Counted from the first letter of the stretch, positions 32,740 to 41,128 are shown. The stretch is 64,000 bases of DNA from PALSA-607 sp036509315 (GCA_036509315.1 DATCFU010000153.1:9568-73567), one strand, 5' to 3'. Program-made: numbers and translations. Notes: generated by a model not told the origin, from the letters alone.

Positions 32740-33542
32740 CGTGCCCGCCTTGCTCGTGCGCCGATCCACATCGCCACGCCTGCGAGAACGCCAATCCCGG
32801 CCAGCCAGGCGACTAGTCCTTCAGCAATGGCTCCGGACCGACCGAGGTTGAAGCCGCCTGGGTCGGGTTCGGCCTTCATGCCCTGGACGTAGGCGATGAT
32901 GTCCTGCTTTTGGGCGGTCGTCAGTTGCCGGTCTCCGAACACCGGCATCGTTCCGGGACCCGTCAGCATCGCTTCGTAGATCTGTTGGTCGGTGGCGTTC
33001 TTCAGCGACGGCGCGCTTTTGCCGTATGACAACGCACCGCCTTCACCAGTGAAGTTGTGGCAGGAGGAGCAGTTGGTGCGAAAGAGCGTCCCGCCCAGTG
33101 CCATATCAGCGTCCGTCGGTGTGTATTGGTCCTTGCTCGGCACCGACGGGCCAGGCGCCAATGCGGCCACGAATGCAGCGATCTCCGCGGTCTCCGCCGG
33201 GGTGTACCGCGGCGGCTTGCGGCGAGCCTCCGCGTCTGTTGCTTGCAAAGGCATCCGGCCGGTGCTGACCTGGAAGTCGACTGCGGCCGCTCCGACCCCG
33301 ATGAGCGAGGGCGCGTCGGTGCCACCCTCGGCGGCAAGTCCGTGGCAGCTTGAGCAGCCCTGTAGATACAGCGCCTTGCCCTGTAAGACTTCTTGGCTGG
33401 GGTTGCCTGCCTCCGCGACGCCTGGTCGTTCGGTGACGAATCCGTAGGCGGTCCCGACGCCGAGCAACGCGCCCACGATCACCGCGTAGCCGGCCAACCG
33501 GCGACGTCGGCGACGCGCTCGGGGCTCGGGTGTTGTCGACAT
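32736..33542 (-). CDS. qcrC: Di-heme cytochrome c subunit of the bc1 complex
   Basis: The 268-residue membrane-anchored cytochrome c has two heme-binding motifs, CSSCH at 63-67 and CSSCH at 158-162. An N-terminal basic stretch and helix (about 17-35) and a C-terminal helix ending ARRAR anchor it. It replaces both cytochrome c1 and soluble cytochrome c, shuttling electrons directly to CuA of CtaC. The methionine ligands are likely in RMPLQ and GTMPVFG. It lies between ctaE (7 bp upstream) and qcrA in one operon. Confidence 0.96.
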   Translation of the reverse strand: MSTTPEPRARRRRRRLAGYAVIVGALLGVGTAYGFVTERPGVAEAGNPSQEVLQGKALYLQGCSSCHGLAAEGGTDAPSLIGVGAAAVDFQVSTGRMPLQATDAEARRKPPRYTPAETAEIAAFVAALAPGPSVPSKDQYTPTDADMALGGTLFRTNCSSCHNFTGEGGALSYGKSAPSLKNATDQQIYEAMLTGPGTMPVFGDRQLTTAQKQDIIAYVQGMKAEPDPGGFNLGRSGAIAEGLVAWLAGIGVLAGVAMWIGARARRAR

Positions 33543-33549
33543 CAGCGGA

Positions 33550-34209
33550 TCACCTGATCAGGAAAATCATCGAGAAGAGACCAATCCATACGACGTCGAC
33601 GAAGTGCCAGTAATACGACACGACGATGGTGCTGGTGACCTTCTCTGGCGTGAACCGACCGCGCGACAATCGAGCGAGCAAGAACACAAATGCGACGAGA
33701 CCGCCGGTCACGTGCATGGCGTGAAAACCCGTTGCTAGAAAGAAAATCGAGCCATAAGCGGACGACGAGATCGTCATGCCACCGTGGCCCGCGAAGTGGT
33801 CCTTCACATAGTTCGTGTACTCGAAGATCTGACCGCCGACGAACACTGCACCCATGAAGAACGTCAGGATGAACCACTCGCGCAGACCCCACAGCCAGAA
33901 CTTGAAGATCGGTCCGGAGCGATGCAACCGGCGCTCTTCAGCGGCGAATACACCGAACTGGCAGGTGACACTCGAGAGCACGAGCACGACGGTGATGACA
34001 CCGTCGAATTTGGTATCGAGGGTGTCTCCCTTCGGCGGCCATTGTGTGCTCACCGAGCGGATTGTGAAGTAAATAGCGAAGAGTGCCGCGAAGAACATCA
34101 ACTCTGAGGAGAGCCACACGATCGTGCCCACGCTCACCAGGCTCGGCCGCGTCAGTGAACCATGCGCCGGGTTCTTGCCGAGGGTCGTCGCAGTGGCCAC
34201 GAGGGCCAT
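33550..34209 (-). CDS. ctaE: Cytochrome c oxidase subunit III
   Basis: The 219-residue membrane protein has five helices, as expected for the short bacterial form. Typical stretches are VGTIVWLSSELMFFAALFAIYF, EYTNYVKDH, GSIFFLATGFHAMHVTGGLVAF and SYYWHFVDVVWIGLFSMIFLIR. It stabilises the aa3 oxidase and is the first gene of the ctaE-qcrCAB operon. The 177-bp region between its ATG and the divergent pseudo-receiver gene contains an 18-bp direct repeat. Confidence 0.96.
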   Translation of the reverse strand: MALVATATTLGKNPAHGSLTRPSLVSVGTIVWLSSELMFFAALFAIYFTIRSVSTQWPPKGDTLDTKFDGVITVVLVLSSVTCQFGVFAAEERRLHRSGPIFKFWLWGLREWFILTFFMGAVFVGGQIFEYTNYVKDHFAGHGGMTISSSAYGSIFFLATGFHAMHVTGGLVAFVFLLARLSRGRFTPEKVTSTIVVSYYWHFVDVVWIGLFSMIFLIR

Positions 34210-34330
34210 TATTGCGAGCCCGCTCCACGTTCACACCGCGACCCCCTCACCCGGGCGAGTCGGGGGTCACGAGCGTCGCCGGGTGCCTCGCGGCGATAGC
34301 ATCGCGACGTCCCACCCCGCCTCCGGTTGC

Positions 34331-34370
34331 ATCCCGCCCACCGCCCAGCCATATCCCGCCCACCGCCCAG
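34331..34370. repeat. 18-bp perfect direct repeat upstream of the receiver-like gene
   Basis: ATCCCGCCCACCGCCCAG occurs at 34331-34348 and 34353-34370 (period 22), ending where the ribosome-binding site of the gene at 34387 begins. Confidence 0.9.
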
Positions 34371-34386
34371 AGGAGCACCACCCGCG

Positions 34387-34812
34387 ATGAGCAGTGCCGA
34401 GTCGCCACCAGCCGTTATGACCGTGCTGGTCTACAGCGATGACGTCACGACCCGCGAGCGCATTCTGTTGGCCGTTGGCGCTCGGCCGGTCGCGGATCTG
34501 CCCAGCATCGACTACATCGAGTGTGCGACCCATCGCGCGGTCATCAAGGCTGTCGATGCCGGCGGCATCGACGTCTTGATACTCGACGGCGAGGCGGTGC
34601 CGAGCGGCGGCATGGGCATCTGCCGGCAACTGAAGGACGAGATCTACAACTGCCCGCCGATTCTGGTCATCACCGGTCGTCGGGACGACGCGTGGCTGGC
34701 CTCGTGGTCGCGAGCGGACGCCGCTGTGCCGCATCCGATCAACGGCATCACGCTGGCGCCAGCAGTCGCCGAGTTGATGCGGCAGCGGCTCGCTCACGCG
34801 CCGGTTCGCTGA
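34387..34812 (+). CDS. Receiver-like (pseudo-response-regulator) single-domain protein
   Basis: The 141-residue protein starts at the ATG at 34387 (GAGGAG 10 nt upstream). It resembles a CheY-like receiver: an acidic pair SDD after the first strand (MTVLVYSDD), a candidate phospho-acceptor Asp in VLILDGEA, and a Thr in LVITGRR. The conserved Lys-Pro of strand 5 is replaced by PHPI, and the segment around the Asp is unusual (GEAVPSGGMG). There is no output domain and no kinase nearby. It lies divergent from ctaE and 40 bp before trpD. It may act as a phosphorylation-independent adaptor; the function is unknown. Confidence 0.7.
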   Translation: MSSAESPPAVMTVLVYSDDVTTRERILLAVGARPVADLPSIDYIECATHRAVIKAVDAGGIDVLILDGEAVPSGGMGICRQLKDEIYNCPPILVITGRRDDAWLASWSRADAAVPHPINGITLAPAVAELMRQRLAHAPVR

Positions 34813-34852
34813 CTCGGTCGCGATGACGACCTCGGCATAGGGCGGACACCTC

Positions 34853-35929
34853 ATGGCCGACACAGCCGAACCTGGCGAGGGAGCTCAGCCGACCTGGCCC
34901 GCCTTGCTCACTTCGCTGCTCCATCGCACCGACTTGACCACCGCACAGACCGCCTGGGCAATGGCACAGATCATGAGTGGTGAGGCGACGCCGTCACAGG
35001 TCGCTGGCTTTGCCATCGCGTTGCGGGCCAAGGGTGAGACTGCAGATGAGGTCGGTGGCCTCGCCGGCACGATGGTCGAGTTTGCGGCGTCCGTTCCGGA
35101 CGTCGGCGCAGCTCTCGACATCGTCGGCACCGGCGGTGACCGTAGTCACACCGTGAACATCTCAACCATGGCTGCGATCGTGGCTGCGGCGGCCGGCGTG
35201 CCGGTGGCCAAGCACGGCAACCGCGCAGCATCGTCGTCGTGTGGCTCGGCCGACGTCCTGGAAGAACTCGGCGTCGCCATCGACCTGTCGGGTGCAGGTG
35301 TCGCGTCCTGTGTTGTCGAGGCCGGCATTGGCTTTTGCTTCGCGCCGGTGTTCCATCCGGCGTTTCGGCACACCGCCGTCCCGCGCCGTGAGCTCGGCGT
35401 CCCGACCGTGTTCAACTTCCTTGGCCCGCTCACCAATCCGGCACGGCCAACGGCGAACGCTGTCGGCGTCGCGGATTCCAGGATGGCGGCTGTAATGGCC
35501 GGCGTACTGGCCAAGCGCGGCAACCGGGCGTTGATCTTTCGCGGCGATGACGGGCTCGACGAGCTGACCACCACGACGACATCGCAGGTGTGGGTTGTCA
35601 ACGACGGCACGGTGACGGCCAGCGTGCTCGATCCAGTCGCTCTCGGGTTGAAGCCTGCGCAGCCCGATGACCTGCGCGGTGCGGATGCTGTGCACAATGC
35701 CGACGTCGTGCGTCGCCTGCTGGCGGGGGAGAAGGGTACGGTGCGCGATGCGGTCGTGCTCAACGCAGCAGCTGGTTTGGTCGCCTATGCAGGTCCTGAC
35801 GCGGCTCGACTGGTCGAGCAGCTTGAGACGGCCATGACCCGGTGCGAGACGGCGTTAGACGACGGCTCAGGGGCCCGCAAGCTCGATGTGTGGATCGCGG
35901 CGAGTCAAGCGGCTCGAGCGGCTGGCTAG
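34853..35929 (+). CDS. trpD: Anthranilate phosphoribosyltransferase
   Basis: The 358-residue cytosolic enzyme transfers the phosphoribosyl group from PRPP to anthranilate, the second step of tryptophan synthesis. The PRPP site is in DIVGTGGDRSHTVNIST; KHGNRAASSSCGSADVLEELG and the downstream PRRELGVPTVFNFLGPLTNP are family signatures. It stands apart from other trp genes, as in M. tuberculosis, where trpD also lies beside ctaE. The TAG stop shares the palindrome CTAG with the stop of the convergent Lrp-like gene. Confidence 0.96.
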   Translation: MADTAEPGEGAQPTWPALLTSLLHRTDLTTAQTAWAMAQIMSGEATPSQVAGFAIALRAKGETADEVGGLAGTMVEFAASVPDVGAALDIVGTGGDRSHTVNISTMAAIVAAAAGVPVAKHGNRAASSSCGSADVLEELGVAIDLSGAGVASCVVEAGIGFCFAPVFHPAFRHTAVPRRELGVPTVFNFLGPLTNPARPTANAVGVADSRMAAVMAGVLAKRGNRALIFRGDDGLDELTTTTTSQVWVVNDGTVTASVLDPVALGLKPAQPDDLRGADAVHNADVVRRLLAGEKGTVRDAVVLNAAAGLVAYAGPDAARLVEQLETAMTRCETALDDGSGARKLDVWIAASQAARAAG

Positions 35930-36210
35930 CTGTCGCTGAGGCCGAGCGAGAACGCCGCCTCGAGGTCGTGCCGTGAGTAGGTGCGAAAAGCCACGTGCGT
36001 CTCGGTCGAGAGCACGCCGTCAACCTTGTTCAGGCCTCCAGGGATGACCTCGGCGAGCTCTTCGTGCTCGCGCACCCTGACCATGGCCACCAGGTCGAAC
36101 TCACCAGTGACCGAGTAGACCTCGGTGACGGCCGGCAACTCCGCGATCGCCTGTGCGACGTCGGGCACCTGGTCGACTGCGGTCTTCACGAGCACGATGG
36201 CGGTGATCAC
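35926..36210 (-). CDS. Stand-alone Lrp/AsnC ligand-binding (RAM) domain protein
   Basis: The 94-residue protein starts at the GTG at 36210 (MITAIVLVKT). It is a complete RAM domain without helix-turn-helix: VPDVAQAIAELPAVTEVYSVTGEFDLVAMVRV and TETHVAFRTYSRHD fit the beta-alpha-beta ferredoxin-like fold of Lrp/AsnC effector domains. Such SraA-like proteins bind amino acids and oligomerise. Lying tail to tail with trpD, it might sense tryptophan or another amino acid, but that is only inferred from position. It begins 10 bp after the 3' end of the nuclease gene on the same strand. Confidence 0.88.
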   Translation of the reverse strand: MITAIVLVKTAVDQVPDVAQAIAELPAVTEVYSVTGEFDLVAMVRVREHEELAEVIPGGLNKVDGVLSTETHVAFRTYSRHDLEAAFSLGLSDS

Positions 36211-36220
36211 GCTGGGAAGA

Positions 36221-38056
36221 CTAGCTCGCGCGAGCCGGCCGCTGCACTGGCCGTAGGCCGCGGCGGTCAGCGAACGGGTCGGGATCGGACTCGAGTTCGA
36301 TTGCGAGGTCGAGGAGAACTCGCTGGCCGCCTGCGCCATGAGCCGGACACGACCACGAACCGTCAACCTCGACGAGCCTGACGCCCGGCGAGTCGAGCCA
36401 TCGCAGCACGCACTCGATTTCGTCGGTGCTCGCCGCCGCAAATGACACCGTGGCGCTGGCCACCGCAGTTGCGCCCGCGGCAGTGCTGTCGAGCACGACC
36501 GTCTCAGCCGTAGCGATCAGCGCGTCGACGTACGGGCGCGGCGCCGCGCTCGGAGGGATCGTGCCGGTCGCCACGAGCCGGCCGTGCCGGACGACCACGA
36601 CCTCGTAGCCGTGCTCGGGCGTTGGTCTTGCAGCCACCAACTGGGCACAGCCGGCGAGTGCCGAAAGCCGTTGCCCGCGGGCGGCTGCCCGGATGAATGC
36701 GGCGAGCCGGTCACGCTGTGTCGCCGCATCTTCGTAGCGCAACATCGCTGCGAGCGTTTCGATGCGCCGTAACAACGTCCGCACCACACCCCGCGCATCG
36801 CTCTCGATAGCGTCTCGCACGGCAGTCACGTGGGCGGCGTATTCGTCCACGCTCTCGCTGCCGTCGCACGGCGCTCCACACTTGCCCATCTCGGCAAGGA
36901 CGCACGCCGATATCGGACGCCGTGGATGCAGCCGCGCGCGACACTGCCGAATCGGGACCGCCTCGTGGACCGCCGCAACGGCAAGCTCCGCTGACCGCGT
37001 CGATGAGAACGGGCCGAGGTAGCTGCCTTTGTCGGCCTTGACTCCCCGAACGATCGACAGCCGCGGGAACGGCTCGACAGTGAGCTTCACCCACACCGAG
37101 CGCTCGGGAAATTTCGAGCGGCGGTTGTACGGCGGCTTGTGTTGCGCGATCAGCCGCAGCTCGCGCACTTGTGCCTCGAGGTCGGTACTACAAACGATCG
37201 GGGTGACGTCGTGCGCGATCGCCACCATCTCGATGATGCGCTGCCGCATCTCCGACGACGTGAAGTACGTGCGCACCCTCGTGCGTAGGTTTTTTGCCTT
37301 GCCGACATAGAGAACGCGCCCTCGTTCGTCTCGGAACACATAGACCCCGGGGGAGTGCGGCATCACCTCTGCGAGATGACGCTTGCTGCGCTGCTGAGCC
37401 GTGACCTGCCCGGTGAATGTGCGCAACTCCTCAAGGGAGTGCACACCGAGACCCCCGAGGCGTTCGAACAACACATGCAGGACGTCGACGGTGGCACGTG
37501 CGTCGTCGAGCGCGCGGTGCGTTGGCTGCACGCTCGCGTGCAACACGCGGGCCAGCGTCGCCAGTTTGCAGTTTGGCGCTTCGTCGCTGGTCAACACGCG
37601 CCGCGCGAGCCGCGCCGTGTCGATCGAATCGAAGCCGGGCCAGTTCACTCCGAGCCCGGTGCATGCGGCCTTGAGGAACCCGAGGTCGAACGGTGCGTTG
37701 TGCGCCACGAGCACGCAGTCACGCGCAAACTCCAAAAATGCAGGCAGGACGGCGTCGATCTGCGGCGCGGTCGCGACCATGCCGTTGGTGATGCCGGTAA
37801 GGACGGCGATGAATGAGGGGATCGGCTCGCCCGGGTTGACCAGGGTCTGCAACTCTCCGAGCACCTCGCCACCACGCACCTTGACGGCGCCGATCTCGGT
37901 GATGCCACAAGTCGCCGGCGCGCCGCCGGTGGTCTCGAGGTCGACCACGACGAACGTGACCTCGCGCAGCGGGACGCCGAGTTCGTCAAAGGTGCCCTGG
38001 ACGGCGATCGACCTCTGTGTCGAAGTTCCAGTGCTTGCCGAGACTGCAGTGCTCAC
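36221..38056 (-). CDS. DEDD 3'-5' exonuclease fused to UvrC-like GIY-YIG nuclease
   Basis: The 611-residue two-domain protein joins an N-terminal DnaQ-type exonuclease (D39 and E41 in VVDLETTGG, HNAPFDLGFL, and THRALDDARATVDVL) to a UvrC-like half. The latter has the GIY-YIG motif PGVYVFRDERGRVLYVGKAKNLRTR (about residue 235), a catalytic Arg region and a Cys-containing linker typical of this family. Homologues (Rv2191, as I recall) lie near trpD and ctaE in mycobacteria. A DNA repair role is likely. The UvrC C-terminal HhH and RNase H-like nuclease are not evident. Transcription is probably leaderless: TACCGT lies 7 nt before the GTG start. Confidence 0.93.
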   Translation of the reverse strand: MSTAVSASTGTSTQRSIAVQGTFDELGVPLREVTFVVVDLETTGGAPATCGITEIGAVKVRGGEVLGELQTLVNPGEPIPSFIAVLTGITNGMVATAPQIDAVLPAFLEFARDCVLVAHNAPFDLGFLKAACTGLGVNWPGFDSIDTARLARRVLTSDEAPNCKLATLARVLHASVQPTHRALDDARATVDVLHVLFERLGGLGVHSLEELRTFTGQVTAQQRSKRHLAEVMPHSPGVYVFRDERGRVLYVGKAKNLRTRVRTYFTSSEMRQRIIEMVAIAHDVTPIVCSTDLEAQVRELRLIAQHKPPYNRRSKFPERSVWVKLTVEPFPRLSIVRGVKADKGSYLGPFSSTRSAELAVAAVHEAVPIRQCRARLHPRRPISACVLAEMGKCGAPCDGSESVDEYAAHVTAVRDAIESDARGVVRTLLRRIETLAAMLRYEDAATQRDRLAAFIRAAARGQRLSALAGCAQLVAARPTPEHGYEVVVVRHGRLVATGTIPPSAAPRPYVDALIATAETVVLDSTAAGATAVASATVSFAAASTDEIECVLRWLDSPGVRLVEVDGSWSCPAHGAGGQRVLLDLAIELESDPDPFADRRGLRPVQRPARAS

Positions 38057-38063
38057 ACCCCGG

Positions 38064-38069
38064 ACGGTA
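38064..38069 (-). promoter_or_regulatory. Putative -10 hexamer of the exonuclease gene (leaderless)
   Basis: TACCGT on the minus strand, 7 nt upstream of the GTG at 38056, with no Shine-Dalgarno in the gap. Confidence 0.4.
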
Positions 38070-38241
38070 GGGCGGTCGGCCGACAGTTCGGCGACGCCAC
38101 GCGGCGCCGGGCCCGCCCGGGAGAAAAGTCGGCGAGCGGATTGTCGACGGCAGTGAAAAGTGTCACTGCCGGTTCTTAGTGTCGTGGTGATTGCCGGGCG
38201 GCTAACCCCGAGCCGTCCGCGACGAAGGTGGAGGAGTCATC

Positions 38242-38508
38242 GTGCTGATCGACTGCGACAGCTGCGCTGTCCGCGGGCTTGCCTGCGGCGATTGCGTGGT
38301 CACCGTCCTACTTGGCGTCTCACCGGCCGGCGTCGAACTCGACGCTGCCGAGCAGGCGGCGATCAGCGTCCTCGCCGATCAGGGCCTGGTGCCACCGCTG
38401 CGGCTGGTGGCCGCGCTCACGGCCGAAACGGCTGCAAATTCGGCGTTGCAAGAGGGTCAGGAGAGGCCACTGGGACAGGTGGGACAGACGAGGTCCGCGG
38501 CGTCCTGA
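38242..38508 (+). CDS. Small CxxC protein of unknown function next to the NlpC/P60 gene
   Basis: The 88-residue protein begins at the GTG at 38242, with GGAGGAG 5 nt upstream. It has four N-terminal cysteines in CDSCAVRGLACGDC, suggesting a zinc or Fe-S site, then a hydrophobic strand VVTVLLG, an acidic helix (VELDAAEQAAISVLADQGL) and a variable tail. I recognise a similar short gene beside RipC-type hydrolase genes in other actinobacteria, but know of no function. It is separated from the hydrolase by the c-di-AMP riboswitch, so the two are regulated differently. Confidence 0.75.
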   Translation: MLIDCDSCAVRGLACGDCVVTVLLGVSPAGVELDAAEQAAISVLADQGLVPPLRLVAALTAETAANSALQEGQERPLGQVGQTRSAAS

Positions 38509-38613
38509 GGTGCCGTAGTCCGTTCGGGTGACGGGCGAGCGATCTTCTTCGATCGCTGCTAACCTGCCCGCGGGCAACCGTTTCCCAGCCGTGAACTGCA
38601 CGGCAGCGGTGCC

Positions 38614-38763
38614 TGCGCCTAATTCGTTCGGTGCGGACCGCTTGGTCTGCAGCAACGAAGCCGGGGACCCAATCTCCGTTGGGGTGAATCGAGTACGGCG
38701 GACTTCTGCCGCACTTGTAGGGCCGCTTCCAGCCCGAACCCGTCAGCTAACTTGGCCGGCGCC
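38614..38763 (+). promoter_or_regulatory. c-di-AMP (ydaO/yuaA-type) riboswitch
   Basis: The 277-bp gap upstream of the NlpC/P60 gene contains the conserved ydaO elements in order: AGCCGGGGACCCAA (from 38658), TTGGGGTGAATC (38679-38690), GTAGGG (38717-38722), and CCCGAACCCGTCAGCTAAC (38733-38751) followed by a GGCCGGC closing segment. GCGCC (38615-38619) and GGCGC (38758-38762) can form P1. This riboswitch class commonly controls cell-wall hydrolases in actinobacteria and turns expression off when c-di-AMP is bound. Upstream, a 7-bp hairpin (38538-38557) may terminate the small CxxC gene. Confidence 0.87.
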
Positions 38764-38785
38764 GAGGAAGAAGGAGATCGCCCAC

Positions 38786-39955
38786 GTGGCGTCCCCTCAG
38801 ATCGTCTTTGCCCCGCAACTTTCACGCGCCGCCAGGCGTCTATCCAGTCCTCGCCGGGCTGCCTTGCTTGCGGGATTCACCGCGACGCTGGCCCTGACCC
38901 TGCTGCCCACCGGCTCCGCGCAGGCTGATCAGGCCACCACTGTCGATACCGCAGCCGGCCAGGCCCAAGTCCAGGCTCTTGCCGACAAGGCCGAGATCGT
39001 TGTCGAGCAGTACGACGCTTCGCAGGACGCGCTGTCTGCCGCGCAGGTCCAGCTCGCCGCGGACCGGGCCGCGATCACGGCAGCGCAGACGACCGTCGAC
39101 TCGACCCAAGTACAGGTCGACGCGATCGCTCGCGACGCCTACGAGTCGGGCGCACTTGGTGGCGCCGCCACCGTGCTGCTCTCCCAGGACCCGCAGGCCG
39201 CCCTGCGCGGCGCCGACTACTTGCAGCGGGTTGCGGATAACCGCGACCGCCAGCTTGCGCAGGCCACCAACGCGCGCAACGCGCTCGTCCAAGCGCAGGC
39301 GGCGGCTAACCAGGAACTCGCGAGCGTGCAGACGCTCCAGGCGTCGCTCCAGGCCGAGCAGAAGACGATCAACGCCCTGATTGGCAAGCAGCAGGCCGCA
39401 CTCGACGCGACGCAGGCACAGGCTGCCGCTCAGGCGGCTGCTCAGGTCGTCGCGGCAACACAGGTGAGCCGAAGCCAGCCGAGAACCGCGTTGCCGGCGG
39501 CGAAAGCGAAGGCCGCGGCACCGGTAGCCAAGGTCGCGCCCCCCGTCGCGAAGGTGGCGGCTCCCGTCGCGAAGGTGGCGGCTCCCGCCGTCCCCGCCGT
39601 TGCAAGTATCAAGGCCGCCGCGGTGCTGCGGTACGCCTACGCCCAGCTCGGCAAGGCCTACCGCTATGGCGCGGCAGGTGCACGGACATTCGACTGTTCG
39701 GGACTCACGATGAAGGCTTGGGCAGCGGCTGGCGTCGCGCTCAGTCACAACGCGGCGGCGCAGTACTACTCGACCAAGCACGTAGCGAAGAGTGCCCTTC
39801 AACCCGGCGACCTGGTGTACTTCGGCCGCCCGATCCATCACGTCGGCATCTACATCGGCGGGGGCAAGTTCATCGAGGCGCCCTATACCGGCGCCAAGAT
39901 CCGGATCTCCAACCTCAGCGCTCGCCACGACTACGCGGGTGCGTCGCGGCCCTAA
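38786..39955 (+). CDS. NlpC/P60 peptidoglycan endopeptidase (RipC-like)
   Basis: The 389-residue secreted cell-wall hydrolase starts at the GTG at 38786, with AAGGAG 9 nt upstream. It has a basic N-terminus and signal peptide (cleavage probably after GSAQA, about residue 48) and a long coiled coil (about 60-220) like the autoinhibitory domain of FtsX-regulated RipC. A three-copy AKVAAPV-type linker (about 248-268) follows. The C-terminal NlpC/P60 domain has the catalytic Cys in TFDCSGLTMKAW and His in HHVGIYIGGGKFIEAP. It cleaves peptide stems in peptidoglycan. The mycobacterial homologue Rv2190c occupies the same place. It is controlled by the c-di-AMP riboswitch just upstream. Confidence 0.93.
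   Translation: MASPQIVFAPQLSRAARRLSSPRRAALLAGFTATLALTLLPTGSAQADQATTVDTAAGQAQVQALADKAEIVVEQYDASQDALSAAQVQLAADRAAITAAQTTVDSTQVQVDAIARDAYESGALGGAATVLLSQDPQAALRGADYLQRVADNRDRQLAQATNARNALVQAQAAANQELASVQTLQASLQAEQKTINALIGKQQAALDATQAQAAAQAAAQVVAATQVSRSQPRTALPAAKAKAAAPVAKVAPPVAKVAAPVAKVAAPAVPAVASIKAAAVLRYAYAQLGKAYRYGAAGARTFDCSGLTMKAWAAAGVALSHNAAAQYYSTKHVAKSALQPGDLVYFGRPIHHVGIYIGGGKFIEAPYTGAKIRISNLSARHDYAGASRP
39527..39589 (+). repeat. Three 21-bp repeats encoding the hydrolase linker
   Basis: Three consecutive in-frame units, each coding for AKVAAPV or AKVAPPV, link the coiled coil to the catalytic domain. The last two units are identical over 19 of 21 bases or more. Confidence 0.85.
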
Positions 39956-39991
39956 CGGCCTTCTGTCGACCTGCTTCAAGATCGGCCGCCC

Positions 39992-39997
39992 TACGAT
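39992..39997 (+). promoter_or_regulatory. Putative -10 hexamer of pimB (leaderless)
   Basis: TACGAT, 6 nt before the GTG start at 40004. No ribosome-binding site lies between. Confidence 0.45.
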
Positions 39998-40003
39998 GAC
40001 GGC

Positions 40004-41128
40004 GTGACGCGCACGCTCGTCGTGACGAACGACTTCCCGCCGCGCGCCGGCGGCATCCAGTCCTTCGTCCACGAGCTCGTGGCTCGACTCGACGACGTGG
40101 TGGTGTACGCGCCGGCCTGGGACGGCGCGGCCACCTTCGACGCCGCGCAGGGATTCGAGGTCGTCAGGCACCCGTCGTCCCTCATGCTTCCTACGCGCGC
40201 CGTCTCGAAGCGAGCTGCAGCGCTACTGAAGGCACACCGCTGCGAGGCGGTCTGGTTCGGCGCGGCTGCTCCCTTGGGCTTGCTCGCGCCGGCGCTTCGG
40301 CGAGCCGGCGCTGGCCGGATCGTGGCCACGACCCACGGCCACGAAGCGGGCTGGGCACAACTTCCGGTGGCCCGGCAGACCTTGCGCCGCATCGGCGACG
40401 CGGTCGACGTCGTGACCTACCTCGGTGAATACACCCGCGGCCGTCTCGAGCGTGCGCTCTCGACGTCCGCGCAGACGCGGCTTGAACGGTTGGCGCCGGG
40501 CGTGGACACCTCGTTCTTCAAGCCGGGTGCGGGCGGCGACGTTGTCCGCCACGACCTCGGACTCACCGATCGTCAGGTCATCGTCTGCGTGTCGCGCCTG
40601 GTACCCCGCAAGGGGCAGGATGTGTTGCTCCGCGCGCTGCCTGCGGTGCTGCGGTCGGTACCCGACGCGGCACTGTTGATCGTCGGTGACGGGCCTGATC
40701 GCAAGCGGCTCGAGGCGATCACTGATCGCGAAGGGCTGCGGGCCGCGGTCCGTTTCAGCGGACCTGTCGCGTGGGCTGACCTGCCCGCCTACTACGACGC
40801 GGGCCAGGTGTTCGCGATGCCTTGCCGGACAAGACGCAGGGGCCTGGACGTCGAGGGGCTCGGCATCGTTTATCTCGAAGCCTCAGCGACCGGTCTCCCG
40901 GTCGTTGCCGGCCGATCCGGCGGCGCGCCGGACGCGGTGATTCTCGGTGAAACCGGGCAACTGGTCGACGGCCGTGACGTTGCCGCGGTGGCGGGGTCGA
41001 TCGTTTCGCTCCTGCGCGATCCGGGCACCGCGGCCGCGATGGGTGCGGCGGGGCGGGCATGGGTCGAGCGGGACTGGACCTGGGACGCCGCAGCATCACG
41101 GCTGGCGGGCATGCTGCGAGGGGTCTAG
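40004..41128 (+). CDS. pimB: GDP-mannose-dependent mannosyltransferase, PimB type (GT4)
   Basis: The 374-residue GT-B glycosyltransferase of family GT4 is expected to add the second mannose to phosphatidyl-myo-inositol mannoside at the cytoplasmic face of the membrane. The N-terminal acceptor domain has the loop NDFPPRAGGIQSF. The donor half has VSRLVPRKGQDVLLRAL and the EX7E motif in EGLGIVYLE. The gene order ripC-pimB matches Rv2190c-Rv2188c in mycobacteria, which supports the PimB assignment over other GT4 enzymes. A GTCTAGGTCTAG sequence gives two in-frame stops. Confidence 0.88.
   Translation: MTRTLVVTNDFPPRAGGIQSFVHELVARLDDVVVYAPAWDGAATFDAAQGFEVVRHPSSLMLPTRAVSKRAAALLKAHRCEAVWFGAAAPLGLLAPALRRAGAGRIVATTHGHEAGWAQLPVARQTLRRIGDAVDVVTYLGEYTRGRLERALSTSAQTRLERLAPGVDTSFFKPGAGGDVVRHDLGLTDRQVIVCVSRLVPRKGQDVLLRALPAVLRSVPDAALLIVGDGPDRKRLEAITDREGLRAAVRFSGPVAWADLPAYYDAGQVFAMPCRTRRRGLDVEGLGIVYLEASATGLPVVAGRSGGAPDAVILGETGQLVDGRDVAAVAGSIVSLLRDPGTAAAMGAAGRAWVERDWTWDAAASRLAGMLRGV

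Noticed and set aside
39527..39589. Regular repeats in the NlpC/P60 gene as a CRISPR-like array
   Set aside because: The repeats are contiguous 21-bp units in frame, coding for a protein linker, with no spacers and no cas genes.
38840..40171. 443-codon minus-strand open frame opposite the NlpC/P60 gene and the pimB start
   Set aside because: It mirrors an Ala-rich coding region and would overlap the pimB promoter and coding start; it has no recognisable domain.
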